Assembly (NCBI RefSeq): GCF_900605015.1
Contig: NZ_LR027573.1
Location: forward strand, 671,396 to 718,756
DNA: 47,361 nt
Direction of reading: 5' to 3'
Source: Olsenella sp. Marseille-P4559
GTDB taxonomy: Bacteria > Actinomycetota > Coriobacteriia > Coriobacteriales > Atopobiaceae
The notes beneath the pieces are model-generated. The model made no database searches, was not told the DNA's origin, and worked only from the letters and a program-made list of their open reading frames with translations. A program made the translations under genes and the position numbers. The first letter of the stretch is position 1, and the number at the start of each line of letters is the position of its first letter. This document shows positions 8,124 through 18,650 of this stretch, piece after piece.

Positions 8124-9404
8124 ATGGCTGAAGAGACAGCGGCAAAGAGGGGCTTTATGGACCGGATGCAAGCCTGGATTGAGAAGCATCTGGTACCGGT
8201 TGTAAACAAAGTGACTTCGGCATATTGGTTCAGCATAGTGGCAGATGCCGTTCTCTACATTGTGCCGTTCTCCATGATCAGCGCGATCCCAAGCATCTGG
8301 AGTGTCTTTAGACGTTTCTGGACATTCCTTCCCGATATTTCTGCATTGAGCACCTATTCGTTTGGCATCATTGGCCTCTGTGTTGTTTTCACCATTCCGT
8401 ACAACACGATGGTGAAGGAGTCCCGCCAGGATCGCGGTCTCATTGCCGGCTTCACTGCAATCGGCACGTACATGCTGGCAATGAATTTTGTCAAGGTCGA
8501 CAACGGCTACCAGGTCGACTTCAGCAAGTTTGGTGCCGGCGGCATGTTCACAGCCATCTTCATCGGACTTTTCGTCGCTGCGGTCTACAAGAGGTTTGCG
8601 ACCAAGTCATTCTTCTCCGAAGACTCCGTCATTCCTGACTTCGTGAAGAACTGGTTCGATAACATTCTCTCGATTCTGATCTGCCTGCTTGTTGCCTACA
8701 TCATCTCCGTCGTCATGAGCGTCGACCTCTTTACGTTCATCCAGATTCTTGTCTCCCCTGTCACTGGTTTTGCCCAGACGTTGCCCGGCGTCATCTTCAT
8801 GGCATGGATCAAGGACTTCTTCTACTTCTTTGGCATCTCTGGCTGGGTCTTCACTCCGGTTACCCGTACGATCACGCAGGCTGCCATGGCAGAGAATGTG
8901 GCTGCGCTGACTGCCGGTCTTCCCATTCCCAACATCAACGCATACGGCTTCTCTCGCTATTACATGATTGGCGGAGAAGGATCGACGCTCCCGCTTGCGT
9001 TCTACCTTATCTTCCTGGCCAAGAGCAAGCGCAACAAGCTCATGGGTAAGGCCACCATCGTTCCATCGCTCTTCAACATCAATGAGCCGCTGGTCTTCTC
9101 CACTATCGTTAACAACCCGTATATGTTCATCCCCATGATGCTGCAGTCAATCATTCTGCCCGCCAATGCTTATCTGTGGATGTCCATGGGGTGGGCTGGC
9201 TACCATTGCCAAATGTTCGATATGAACTTTGCACCCAATGCAGTGTCTGCGTTCTTCCTGTCGAATGGCAATTGGGGCAACGCGTTGCTGTGCGTGGTCA
9301 ACCTCATCATTGCAGCCATCATTTGGTATCCATTCTTCAAAGCAGACGATAACGCGAAATACCGCAAGGAACAGGAGCTCGCTGCCGCAGAGGCTGCTAA
9401 GTAG
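8124..9404 (+). CDS. PTS lactose/cellobiose-family EIIC permease
   Basis: This is the membrane channel that binds and moves the beta-glucoside while EIIB phosphorylates it. The 426 residues, a normal length, hold about ten hydrophobic segments. Family landmarks include YWFSIVADAVLYIVPFSMIS near residue 35 and the substrate-site motif FNINEPLVFSTIVNNP near residue 315. The C-terminus is short and charged. It lies 35 nt after the EIIB gene and has the same orientation as the other components. The exact sugar (cellobiose, salicin, chitobiose or similar) cannot be told from sequence alone, but the downstream glucosidase points to a beta-glucoside. Confidence 0.92.
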   Translation: MAEETAAKRGFMDRMQAWIEKHLVPVVNKVTSAYWFSIVADAVLYIVPFSMISAIPSIWSVFRRFWTFLPDISALSTYSFGIIGLCVVFTIPYNTMVKESRQDRGLIAGFTAIGTYMLAMNFVKVDNGYQVDFSKFGAGGMFTAIFIGLFVAAVYKRFATKSFFSEDSVIPDFVKNWFDNILSILICLLVAYIISVVMSVDLFTFIQILVSPVTGFAQTLPGVIFMAWIKDFFYFFGISGWVFTPVTRTITQAAMAENVAALTAGLPIPNINAYGFSRYYMIGGEGSTLPLAFYLIFLAKSKRNKLMGKATIVPSLFNINEPLVFSTIVNNPYMFIPMMLQSIILPANAYLWMSMGWAGYHCQMFDMNFAPNAVSAFFLSNGNWGNALLCVVNLIIAAIIWYPFFKADDNAKYRKEQELAAAEAAK

Positions 9405-9427
9405 GGGTTTCTGGGCAAACATCAAGA

Positions 9428-9453
9428 GGGCTGCGCGCAGGCGCACGCAGCCC
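9428..9453 (+). other. Intergenic hairpin between EIIC and EIIA
   Basis: GGGCTGCG (9428-9435) pairs with CGCAGCCC (9446-9453) around a 10-nt loop. No U-run follows, so it is not a normal terminator. Its place between the membrane component and a soluble component suggests a transcript-processing or stability element that tunes relative expression. Confidence 0.45.
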
Positions 9454-9471
9454 TGGCTGGAAGGAGTCACC

Positions 9472-11359
<1,888 letters not shown>

Positions 11360-11402
11360 CGCTGTTTGTCAAAGATTCATCTGGACTGGAAGGAGGCCAG
11401 CC

Positions 11403-11660
11403 ATGGTGGAGCGGCATGCCACCGTAGGTCTAAAGACCGGCCTGCATGCACGGCCTGCGACCAGATTCGTGCAGGCTGCCCGCAGCTTCCAGAGCGAGTC
11501 CTGGATCGCACGTGCTTCTGGGGGGCGGGTAGCGGATGCGAAAGATGTCATAGCGGTGTTATCGCTCGATATTGGCCTCAACGACGAAGTGATCATCGGT
11601 GCGGATGGTCCTGACGAGGAGGAAGCTCTGATTGCGCTCGCTGCGGCACTCCGCGATTGA
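11403..11660 (+). CDS. HPr-like phosphocarrier protein of the beta-glucoside operon
   Basis: HPr carries phosphate from Enzyme I to EIIA proteins. The 85-residue protein has the active His15 in TGLHARPATRF. At the position matching regulatory Ser46 of Firmicutes HPr the sequence is DAKDVIAV, so Asp48 takes the place of the serine. It therefore cannot be phosphorylated by HPr kinase there and might act as if permanently modified. The gene sits at the end of the PTS operon, so it is probably a dedicated carrier and not the general HPr. AAGGAGG lies 8 nt before the ATG. Confidence 0.85.
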   Translation: MVERHATVGLKTGLHARPATRFVQAARSFQSESWIARASGGRVADAKDVIAVLSLDIGLNDEVIIGADGPDEEEALIALAAALRD

Positions 11661-11670
11661 GCCATCTTGG

Positions 11671-11701
11671 ATGAGACAAAGGGACAGTCCCTTTGTCTCA
11701 T
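11671..11701. repeat. Dispersed palindrome, copy 2
   Basis: ATGAGACAAAGGGAC (11671-11685) and its exact complement (11687-11701) flank a single A: a 15-bp stem. It lies between the convergent PTS operon and aldo/keto reductase genes, and the reductase stop codon (11698-11700) falls inside it. It may act as a two-way terminator, but no U-run is present. Confidence 0.85.
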
Positions 11702-12546
11702 GCCTGCTGGGAGTAGTCGTTGGGACCCCAGACCCATGCGGGAGCCTCATCGGGAACACGATAGTACGGCTTCTGGGGAATCCGGTTGATTGCCGCCATC
11801 TCTTCATCGGTGAGCTCGAAGTCGAAGATGTTCGCGTTGTCAGCCATGTGCTGTGGGTTGAGCGTCTTGGGGAACACGATGTTGCCCTCCTGCATGTGCC
11901 AGCGGAGAATCACCTGCGCCACGGACTTGCCGTACTTCTCGGCAACGCCCTCGAACACGGGGAGGCTCAGCAGCTTCTTGTCGCCGTGTCCCAGGGGATA
12001 CCAGCCCTCCCACACGAAGTGCTCATCGGCAAAGACCGACTTGAGCTGGTGCTGGTTCCAGCGTGGGTTGATCTCCACCTGGATAACGACAGGCTTGATC
12101 GTGGCCTCGAGGAGAATCTCCTTGACCTTGCGATCGTTGAAGTTGGAGAGGCCGATGGAGCGGACTTTGCCCTCCTTGACGGCCTCCTCCATGGCACGCC
12201 AGCCGTCAACGTACTCGCCGTAGGGCTGGTGGAAGAGCAGCAGGTCCAGGTAGTCGAGGTCCAAGCGCCCAAGCGTTGCGTCTATTGCAGCCTTGCACTT
12301 CTTGTACGGGTAGTCCTGGGGGAAGAGCTTGGACGTCACGAAGAGGTCCCCTCGCTTGGCGCCGGAAGCCTTGATGGCCTTGCCCACGGCCACCTCATTG
12401 TAGTAGGCGTTCGCCGTGTCGATGTGGGTGTAGCCGGCGGCGATGGCCTCAGGCAGGTGTGCCTCCACCTCAGCAGAGGACATCTGGAAGGTTCCGTAAC
12501 CAAGCTGGGGAATCTTGTTTCCATCATTCATGGTCAGGTATTGCAT
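11698..12546 (-). CDS. Aldo/keto reductase
   Basis: It reduces aldehydes or ketones to alcohols with NADPH. The 282-residue protein keeps the AKR tetrad: Asp in HIDTANAY, Tyr in the same motif (NAYYNE), Lys in FVTSKLF and His in LLLFHQPYG. The cofactor end includes FPKTLNPQHMADN. The start has GGAGAG 4-6 nt upstream. It is the last gene of the flavodoxin-AKR-AKR run on the minus strand. The stop codon lies in the dispersed palindrome, so the last residues might have been set by that insertion. Confidence 0.9.
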   Translation of the reverse strand: MQYLTMNDGNKIPQLGYGTFQMSSAEVEAHLPEAIAAGYTHIDTANAYYNEVAVGKAIKASGAKRGDLFVTSKLFPQDYPYKKCKAAIDATLGRLDLDYLDLLLFHQPYGEYVDGWRAMEEAVKEGKVRSIGLSNFNDRKVKEILLEATIKPVVIQVEINPRWNQHQLKSVFADEHFVWEGWYPLGHGDKKLLSLPVFEGVAEKYGKSVAQVILRWHMQEGNIVFPKTLNPQHMADNANIFDFELTDEEMAAINRIPQKPYYRVPDEAPAWVWGPNDYSQQA

Positions 12547-12593
12547 GCTACTCTCCGTTTCTCGTGGTTATCGTCATTGATTTCTTGTCGTCA

Positions 12594-13454
12594 CTATGCC
12601 TGCTTGGGCGCATTCTCGAACCAATTCATGAGACCGGCAACCACCTTGGGGTTGCGGTGGTCGAAGATGATGGACCTATTGGCATCCATCGCAGCGATCT
12701 GCCTGCGGTCCTCGTCGGAAAGCCGGAAGTCAAACACGTCGATGTTCTGTGCCATACGCTCCTTGTGCGTGGACTTGGGGATGACAATGACACCCAGGTC
12801 CATGAGGTAGCGAAGCGCCACCTGACCAACGCCGCGACCGTACTTCTGGCCGATCGCCGTGAGGGTGGGATCCCCGAAGAACCCGTTGGCACCCTCGGCA
12901 AAGGGACCCCAGGCCTCATGTGCAACGCCGAGCTTCTGCATAACCTCATGGTTCTCGCGCTGCTGCCAGTAGACGTGCGTCTCGATCTGGTTGACCATGG
13001 GCTTGACCTTCGCAAAGGTGCAGATGTCCAGGATCCGGTTGGCATCGAAGTTGCTGACGCCGATGGCGCGAACCTTGCCCTGCTCGTAGGCCTTCTCGAG
13101 GTCACGATAGGCACCGTAGTAGTCACCATAGGCCTGGTGCAGGAGCATCAGATCGAGGTGGTCTGTCTCCAGCTTCCTGAGGGAGGCATCGATCGAGCGC
13201 ATGGCGTTGCCGTCACCGTAGTTGGACACCCACACCTTGCTCGTGATGAAGAGCTCGTCACGCGAGACGCCCGACTTTGCGATTGCGGCACCAACACCCT
13301 CCTCGTTGCCATATGCCTGCGCCGTGTCAATGAGACGATAGCCGCAGTCGATGGCATCCGCCACGCATGCCTCGGTCTGTGCGTTGTCAATCTGGAAGAC
13401 CCCATAGCCCAGCATGGGCATCTGGACTCCGTTGGAAAGTGTCGTGTACTCCAT
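12594..13454 (-). CDS. Aldo/keto reductase
   Basis: This is a second AKR of 286 residues, clearly related to its downstream neighbour but not a recent copy. The tetrad is Asp and Tyr in LIDTAQAYGNE, Lys in FITSKVW and His in LMLLHQAYGD. The cofactor region is IPKSTHKERMAQN, typical of NADPH-dependent 2,5-diketogluconate or glyoxal reductases. GGGGAG lies 7 nt before the ATG. It is 46 nt downstream of the flavodoxin gene, so probably co-transcribed. Confidence 0.9.
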   Translation of the reverse strand: MEYTTLSNGVQMPMLGYGVFQIDNAQTEACVADAIDCGYRLIDTAQAYGNEEGVGAAIAKSGVSRDELFITSKVWVSNYGDGNAMRSIDASLRKLETDHLDLMLLHQAYGDYYGAYRDLEKAYEQGKVRAIGVSNFDANRILDICTFAKVKPMVNQIETHVYWQQRENHEVMQKLGVAHEAWGPFAEGANGFFGDPTLTAIGQKYGRGVGQVALRYLMDLGVIVIPKSTHKERMAQNIDVFDFRLSDEDRRQIAAMDANRSIIFDHRNPKVVAGLMNWFENAPKQA

Positions 13455-13500
13455 AGCGCTTCTCCCCTTGCCTTTCTCCTGGCATCTAACACGTTGCGTG

Positions 13501-14184
13501 CTACAGGCCGAGCCCGCTCACCCAGTTGTCCACCTCGTCGTCACCTGCGTTCTCCCCAAAGCGCTGGCCGTCTTGCCAGTCGCCAGTCCCCGCGACCGCG
13601 GCAAGGTTCTTCGCGGAGCTGCCGATGCTCGATGACATCGACGTGCAGAACGGAATCACCGTCTTGCCGGAGAAGTCGTTGTCGCTCGCGAAGTGCGTGA
13701 CAGGCCAGGCGTAGTCCATCCACCAGATGGGATATCCAACAAAGACGACGTCGTAGTCGGCCCAGTTATCTGGGGTCGTCGTGCTCAGCGGGATGTCCCG
13801 CAGGCTCGTGTCCTGGTACTCCCTCACCACGCGGCTCTGGTCGTTGTTGAAGTTGAGGTCCTCGTCGGAATAGGGCTGGGCCGGGGTGATCTGGAATGTG
13901 TCCGCGCCGAGGTCCTGGGCGATGCGCTCCGCAACCCTCTGCGTGTGCCCCTGGGCCGAGTAGTACGCGACAAGGATCCTGTGCGAGCCGCTGGTGCTCG
14001 GCGTGGCGCTGGTCGAGCCGCTGTCATTGGACTGGGACTGAGAGGAGTCCGAGCCCGCAGCCGACGATGCGGCGCTTGTCTGGGTGGCCCCTCCACTTGC
14101 GCATGCCGCAAGACCCATCCCGGCAATGAGTGCAAACGCACCTGTGATGAACGTCCTCCGAGTAATACCACGCTGATCCGACAT
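13501..14184 (-). CDS. Tat-exported lipoprotein flavodoxin
   Basis: The 227-residue protein begins MSDQRGITRRTFITGAFALI, a twin-arginine signal, followed by a lipobox (LAAC) and a Ser/Gly-rich linker to about residue 65. A flavodoxin domain follows with the FMN phosphate loop in YYSAQGHTQRVAERIA and FVGYPIWWMDYAW on the ring side. Tat export would let FMN be loaded before secretion, leaving a flavodoxin on the outer face of the membrane. The ATG at 14184 is preferred over 14196 because GGAG lies 6 nt before it. It is probably the first gene of an operon with two aldo/keto reductases. A paralogue lies at 23986-24654. Confidence 0.85.
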   Translation of the reverse strand: MSDQRGITRRTFITGAFALIAGMGLAACASGGATQTSAASSAAGSDSSQSQSNDSGSTSATPSTSGSHRILVAYYSAQGHTQRVAERIAQDLGADTFQITPAQPYSDEDLNFNNDQSRVVREYQDTSLRDIPLSTTTPDNWADYDVVFVGYPIWWMDYAWPVTHFASDNDFSGKTVIPFCTSMSSSIGSSAKNLAAVAGTGDWQDGQRFGENAGDDEVDNWVSGLGL

Positions 14185-14240
14185 GTTTTGCTCCATTCGC
14201 CTTGCTTGTTACTAATACAAGAGTAGAGGCGATAAAAGAC

Positions 14241-14256
14241 CAAGTACAATGCCTAG
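14241..14256 (-). promoter_or_regulatory. Shared motif AAGTACAATGC, copy A
   Basis: CAAGTACAATGCCTAG lies 57 nt upstream of the flavodoxin start. Read on the minus strand with the flanking TACAA, it forms TACAA-N17-TTGTA, the kind of spaced inverted repeat bound by LysR-type regulators. The same 11-bp core occurs at 15792 and 22346. Confidence 0.55.
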
Positions 14257-14300
14257 TTCGAACGCTTTGTATGCGATGAATGCATAGCAGAAACTCAAGA

Positions 14301-15236
14301 TTACGAGAAGAGCCACCCCATGATCTGCTCGTCGTGGGGGAAGAGCATCCCACCACCCGCATGCTGGCTGGCGCCTGCCGCCCTGCCCCTGTCGGTGAAG
14401 TAGGAGTCCGGCTTGACGTCGAGGGTCACCAGGTTGGAAACCTCATCGTCAGACAGTCCCCTCTCGCGGTATGCCTCGCATATGCGCTGATAGGCATCAC
14501 GGTCCGGGGAAGACCCGTAATAGTCGTCATGCTCGCCGATGGCCATGTACACAGGAACGCGGGCATCTGCGAGCACATCCACATCTCCGTCCCATTGGGA
14601 TATGGTGTGGAGCACCCTGCGGAACAGAGTGGGCCTCTCGCCCATCACAAGCGAGGCGGTCTCTCCCCCGCCGGAGTTTCCAGAGAGATACACGCGCTCC
14701 CTATCGATGTTGTACGCAGAGAGAAGCCACTCCGTGAGCGCAATGACGTCACGTGCCGACTGCTTACCCCAATCGTCGAGCTGCGGAGACACGACAATCA
14801 TGCTTGGGATGTAGTCGTTCGCGACAAAGGGATAGTCCTCCACGAGGTTGGCACCAACCCCTTGGAAGTAGAGTCCCTCCCAACCGGGACATGACACGTA
14901 GAGCGAGAACGGCGTGCCCCCGTCGTAGGAGTCAGGGACGTGGAGGCTGAAGTGCAGCGTACGTCCACCGACCTCGAGCGCGTTATCCACCACGAAGCCG
15001 CGGTCGACCACGCTACCGGCAACGAAAACCGCATCAGCGGTGGAATCCGGCTGAGACGAGGCATCCGAGGGAGTAGGAGCCGATGCCTCCCCACTCGCAC
15101 CCGCCGCGGCAGCGCTCCCGTCACCGGCATCAGACGTCCCCTGCGAGCAGCCCGAGAGCATCGCTGCGACGCCCAAGCCACAAAGGGAGAGAAGGAAGTC
15201 CCGTCGGTCCACAGCTGCCCTAGTCACAATGATCAC
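14301..15236 (-). CDS. Exported lipoprotein alpha/beta hydrolase
   Basis: The 311-residue protein starts with AAVDRRDFLLSLCGLGVAAM and a lipobox (LSGC), so it is a lipoprotein, perhaps Tat-exported. A low-complexity Ala/Ser/Asp linker runs to about residue 65. The alpha/beta-hydrolase fold shows the nucleophile elbow GNSGGGET (Ser near 197) with a likely acid Asp in IGEHDDYYG and His near the C-terminus in SQHAGGG. This layout is seen in secreted esterases and feruloyl-esterase-like proteins. It lies 27 nt downstream of the flavoprotein gene and is probably in its operon. The substrate is unknown. Confidence 0.75.
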   Translation of the reverse strand: MIIVTRAAVDRRDFLLSLCGLGVAAMLSGCSQGTSDAGDGSAAAAGASGEASAPTPSDASSQPDSTADAVFVAGSVVDRGFVVDNALEVGGRTLHFSLHVPDSYDGGTPFSLYVSCPGWEGLYFQGVGANLVEDYPFVANDYIPSMIVVSPQLDDWGKQSARDVIALTEWLLSAYNIDRERVYLSGNSGGGETASLVMGERPTLFRRVLHTISQWDGDVDVLADARVPVYMAIGEHDDYYGSSPDRDAYQRICEAYRERGLSDDEVSNLVTLDVKPDSYFTDRGRAAGASQHAGGGMLFPHDEQIMGWLFS

Positions 15237-15263
15237 CCCAGCCTAATGTGCATACGTTGGGAG

Positions 15264-15716
15264 CTAGATGCCTTGGCCCAGGCGCTTTGCCTGTGCAAGC
15301 GTCGTCGCCATGCCGCCCCACGACATGCCGTAGAGTCCAGCAAAGCGACTCATCGTGTACTCACCGGCGTCGAGCATCCACTTCTCGGGTGCCGCACCCT
15401 GGAAGACGAAGTAGAGCTTCCTGCCCGAGAGGCCACCCGACTCGACGGGGCCATAGCAGCGGTCAAGCAGGTTGCGAAGCAGGCCGCAGATGTTGTGCCA
15501 ATAGACCGGTGACCCCATGATCACAACGTCCGCGTCTTTGATCTTCTGGAGCACCTCGTCGAACTGGTCGTCATCAAAGTGCTGCCCGTATGCGTAAATC
15601 TTGTAGTCCACAAGATCGAGCTGTTCGTAGTCGGTTCCCGAGGCAAGCGCCTTTGCGAGCGCTGCGGTATTGCCATCGTGGTTGGGGCTTGCGTTCACAA
15701 ACAGGACCTCGCTCAT
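15264..15716 (-). CDS. NAD(P)H-dependent flavoprotein (flavodoxin-like fold)
   Basis: The 150-residue protein starts MSEVLFVNASPNHDGNTAAL, the flavodoxin_2 / NADPH-dependent FMN reductase signature with an S-x-N-x-x-G-N-T phosphate loop. The second flavin contact is VIMGSPVYWHNICGLLRNLLDR. The start at 15716 has GGGAAG about 6 nt upstream; an earlier in-frame ATG at 15788 has none. An AAGTACAATGC motif is 76 nt upstream. The partner and substrate are unknown; quinone or flavin reduction is likely. Confidence 0.85.
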   Translation of the reverse strand: MSEVLFVNASPNHDGNTAALAKALASGTDYEQLDLVDYKIYAYGQHFDDDQFDEVLQKIKDADVVIMGSPVYWHNICGLLRNLLDRCYGPVESGGLSGRKLYFVFQGAAPEKWMLDAGEYTMSRFAGLYGMSWGGMATTLAQAKRLGQGI

Positions 15717-15790
15717 TTCGTACTTCCCTTCCCTTGGCGCGCAGGCGCCATCTTTTTGGACGCCTTCAAGGCTAAGGGCATCCCACACCC

Positions 15791-15802
15791 AAGTACAATG
15801 CC
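15791..15802 (-). promoter_or_regulatory. Shared motif AAGTACAATGC, copy B
   Basis: AAGTACAATGCC occurs upstream of the flavoprotein gene. On the minus strand it forms TACAA-N16-TTGTA with the flanking ATACAA, as at copy A, and the sequence between the half-sites is also partly shared (GGCA next to TTGTA). Confidence 0.55.
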
Positions 15803-15965
15803 AAGGTCAGAAGTTTGTATTAATAAAATGCATACAAGTATCTTTAATAATTACAGTTATTGCTCGTAATTACCAATACACTTTGTACCGTCTAGTGTTT
15901 ACTCCGTATAGCTCGACAGGGACAGCCACCAGGAGCACAACCCTCTCGGCAGCATTGGGGGACCT

Positions 15966-16544
15966 ATGAAAAAGGAGCGCCTCGTCGCGTTCACCGACGC
16001 GATTCTCGCAATCATCATGACCATCCTCGTACTCGCACTGGAACGGCCGGATGAGCCGACCCTCTCCGCATTCTGGGCGCTGAGGAACAGCTATCTGTCC
16101 TACGCACTCTCGTTCTTCTGGCTGGGATCGCTCTGGATGAGCCTCAACGAGGTATGGGACAACGTCAAGCGCATAGACAACGCCACGGTCATGTGGACGC
16201 TCATCCTGCTGTTCCTCGCGTCGCTGATTCCCTATACCACCGACCTCGTGAGCTACTACTTCGAGAGTCGCATCGTACAGTGCGGCTATGGTCTTGTGGT
16301 CCTCCTGATGACCGGCGCGAACTGGATGCTGCACCGGACGCTCGAGGCTCCCAACGCAGACGTCGCGGAGCTCGTGGGGGCCTCGCGTTGGTACAGGAAG
16401 GTCTTGGGACCAGATATCGCCATCAAGGTGAGCGCGCTCCTGGTGTCGCTTCTCGTCTGGTCACCCGCCACCATGGTGGACGTGCTCATCGCGGCTGCGT
16501 ATTTTTACGTGATGCGCTGGAGAAGCTCGCGCCAGCCAGCCTAG
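15966..16544 (+). CDS. TMEM175-family membrane protein (putative K+ channel)
   Basis: The 192-residue protein begins MKKERLVAFTDAILAIIMTI, close to the RxxxFSDAVxAIxxT signature of the first helix of bacterial TMEM175 channels, where isoleucines line the pore. Five to six hydrophobic segments follow, a normal length for one bacterial repeat. GGGGGA lies just before the ATG. It is the only plus-strand gene between two minus-strand operons and has no obvious link to them. Confidence 0.75.
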   Translation: MKKERLVAFTDAILAIIMTILVLALERPDEPTLSAFWALRNSYLSYALSFFWLGSLWMSLNEVWDNVKRIDNATVMWTLILLFLASLIPYTTDLVSYYFESRIVQCGYGLVVLLMTGANWMLHRTLEAPNADVAELVGASRWYRKVLGPDIAIKVSALLVSLLVWSPATMVDVLIAAAYFYVMRWRSSRQPA

Positions 16545-16603
16545 GGAGCCTTGCAAGGACCTTCACTCATGGCTCCTCCCCGGAGCGGTAGCAAACACGC
16601 GCC

Positions 16604-17431
16604 CTAGTAGTCCGTGCTTTCGCTGATGTCGCGCCATCGGGCAATCTCGGCCTTTCGCCCATCGAGCGTCTTGGATGCGGCATCGATCATTCCCTTGCCA
16701 AGGACCAGCACGTGAGGCGGTTCCCCAAGGCTCGCGGCGAGATATACCGCCTCGCCTGCCTTGGCTGGGTCCCCCGGCTGGTTATGGGGGTTGTCGTTGA
16801 GGTACTTGCGAGAGGCGCCGGCGGTATCTGCGTAGTCAGCAATCTGGGAGTCGGCATGCTGAATGGCCGAGACCCTAAACTCTGTCCGGAATGCCCCGGG
16901 CTCCAGGATCATCACGCGTAGGCCCAAGGGAGCAACCTCGTTGCCAAGCACGTTGCTCAGCATTTCCAAGGCGGCCTTCGACGCGGTATAGTAGGCGTTG
17001 CCCGTGCCATTCTCGAACATGACACCTATGGATGACGTGTTCACGATCAGACCTGTTCCCGCCTGTCTCATGTAGGGAAGGGCCTCGCGAATCATTCCCA
17101 CGGGACCAAAGAAGTTCGTCTCGAAGAGCAGGCGGACGTCTTCCTCCATGCTGTCCTCCACGGCGCCAAAGTGGCCTCTGCCCGCATTGTTCACCAGAAC
17201 ATCAATCCCGCCGAAGGCATCTACCGTCCGAGCAACCGCTTCGTGCCGCTGGCGTTGATCGGTCACCTCAAGCGAGAGGGGAAGCACCCTGTCGCCATAC
17301 GCATTTCTCAGGTCAAACAGCTTCCGGGGGTCTCTTGCCGTTATGACAGCACGGTCCCCATGTGCCAGAGCTGCCTCCGCGATTCCACGGCCAAGGCCAG
17401 TCGATGCACCCGTAATGAGCCACGTTTTCAT
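16604..17431 (-). CDS. Short-chain dehydrogenase/reductase
   Basis: The 275-residue classical SDR has the cofactor loop TGASTGLGRG (residues 7-16), NNAGRG near 89 and the catalytic Ser-Tyr-Lys in NTSSIGV and YYTASKAALE. An Arg just after the glycine loop region (ITARDPRKL) suggests NADP(H). It lies 142 nt downstream of the hydrolase operon on the same strand and may be co-transcribed or have its own promoter; no AAGTACAATGC motif precedes it. Confidence 0.9.
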   Translation of the reverse strand: MKTWLITGASTGLGRGIAEAALAHGDRAVITARDPRKLFDLRNAYGDRVLPLSLEVTDQRQRHEAVARTVDAFGGIDVLVNNAGRGHFGAVEDSMEEDVRLLFETNFFGPVGMIREALPYMRQAGTGLIVNTSSIGVMFENGTGNAYYTASKAALEMLSNVLGNEVAPLGLRVMILEPGAFRTEFRVSAIQHADSQIADYADTAGASRKYLNDNPHNQPGDPAKAGEAVYLAASLGEPPHVLVLGKGMIDAASKTLDGRKAEIARWRDISESTDY

Positions 17432-17573
17432 GTCTTATTAGCCCCTCTCCATGTTCAGCCTTTGCTTGCGAGCGTGCTTGCTGCCCATCAACAGGCGAAC
17501 CAGAGCGCCCGAAAATCCACGTGAGGCAGACAGCCGTCGCCCACCAGGAACTCAGTCCTGCCCACGCATCACT

Positions 17574-18650
17574 CTACCTCGCGCTCTCAAAGGAACTCTG
17601 GAGAAATGCGTCATATCCGTCGACCCAGCCGCCCACTGCGCCAAAACCGTGCGGCCACCCGCGGAGCGCTACTCCTTGGACGCTCACGCCCGCGCTCTCC
17701 AGAGTCTGTACGTTCGCCTCGAACTCGTGCACGAAGGGGTCACGCGAGCCGTACACAAAATAGGTGGGAGGCAGGTTGCCAGCGCGGAGTTGGCCCGCGT
17801 CCTTGCTCGCAACGGAGAGCCGCCCGTAGAAGGAGTAGATCATCCCGTCCGCCGCCACGTCCGCGGAGACGGAGTCGAGCTCGTCGGGCACGTAGTCCGC
17901 GTCGTATGCCTGGGGGCTCGTCGTTCCGTCCCAATCCAGGAGCATCTGGCCGGCCGCAATGCCTCCGGCAGAGAATCCCATGACGGCGACGGAACCTCGC
18001 TTGGGAAGGCCATAGTCCTGCCAGTGGCTCTCCACGAAGCGCACCGCCCTTGCAAGGTCAATGGCCCCAAGGTCGCGGTTGAGGCGATAGTCCACAACAA
18101 AGCACTGGTAGCCCCGCTTGGAGAGCTCCTCCGCGGTTGGGTAGGCATCACCAAGGGCACCACGGAACATGAAGGCGCCACCAGCCTCCAAGAGTACCGC
18201 CCCACGGATCTGCGTGCCCTCCGGAACGGGTACCGTGGTCAACGCAGCGCGGAAGCCATCCCCATCCGCTCCCAGGGGCCTCTCCCCACCAGGGGTATTC
18301 CCCTCTTCCCACAGGTAGAAGACCTGTGAGCTCGTCGGGTCGATACGCTGGGGGTTCGCCACGGTTCCAGCCGCAAGCGATATATCGGGGGTAATGTGCT
18401 GCGTGAAGTACGACTCTGGGATTGACTCAAAGGCACGAACCTCTTGTTCAGACGGCGTATATGCCGTAACGCTCGGACTTGTAGGCACGTAATCCTCCCC
18501 TACTGCGCTCTCATCCAGCCTCGATGCCGAGAGAACATCCTGTCCCGCACTGTCGGAAGCCGTCGTGCCCGGAGGCTGCTCTTGTGCTGTCGAGCAGCCC
18601 GTCAGTACAAGGACGAGAATAGCTGCAATTGCTGACCCCGGTACTCTCAT
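17574..18650 (-). CDS. Exported lipoprotein alpha/beta hydrolase
   Basis: The 358-residue protein starts MRVPGSAIAAILVLVLTGCS, a lipoprotein signal. The esterase/lipase fold shows an oxyanion-type GGAFMFRGALGD stretch, VVDYRLNRD and the nucleophile elbow GFSAGGIAA, with acid Asp in YGSRDPFVHEF and a C-terminal His in WPHGFGAVGG. The start at 18650 has GGAGG 7 nt upstream and overlaps the previous stop by ATGA, so translation is coupled. It is the last gene of the MFS-ADH-hydrolase-hydrolase operon. The substrate is not known. Confidence 0.8.
   Translation of the reverse strand: MRVPGSAIAAILVLVLTGCSTAQEQPPGTTASDSAGQDVLSASRLDESAVGEDYVPTSPSVTAYTPSEQEVRAFESIPESYFTQHITPDISLAAGTVANPQRIDPTSSQVFYLWEEGNTPGGERPLGADGDGFRAALTTVPVPEGTQIRGAVLLEAGGAFMFRGALGDAYPTAEELSKRGYQCFVVDYRLNRDLGAIDLARAVRFVESHWQDYGLPKRGSVAVMGFSAGGIAAGQMLLDWDGTTSPQAYDADYVPDELDSVSADVAADGMIYSFYGRLSVASKDAGQLRAGNLPPTYFVYGSRDPFVHEFEANVQTLESAGVSVQGVALRGWPHGFGAVGGWVDGYDAFLQSSFESAR

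Noticed and set aside
11632-13700. Two long plus-strand frames (392 and 413 codons)
   Set aside because: They mirror the two aldo/keto reductase genes, which keep all catalytic residues.
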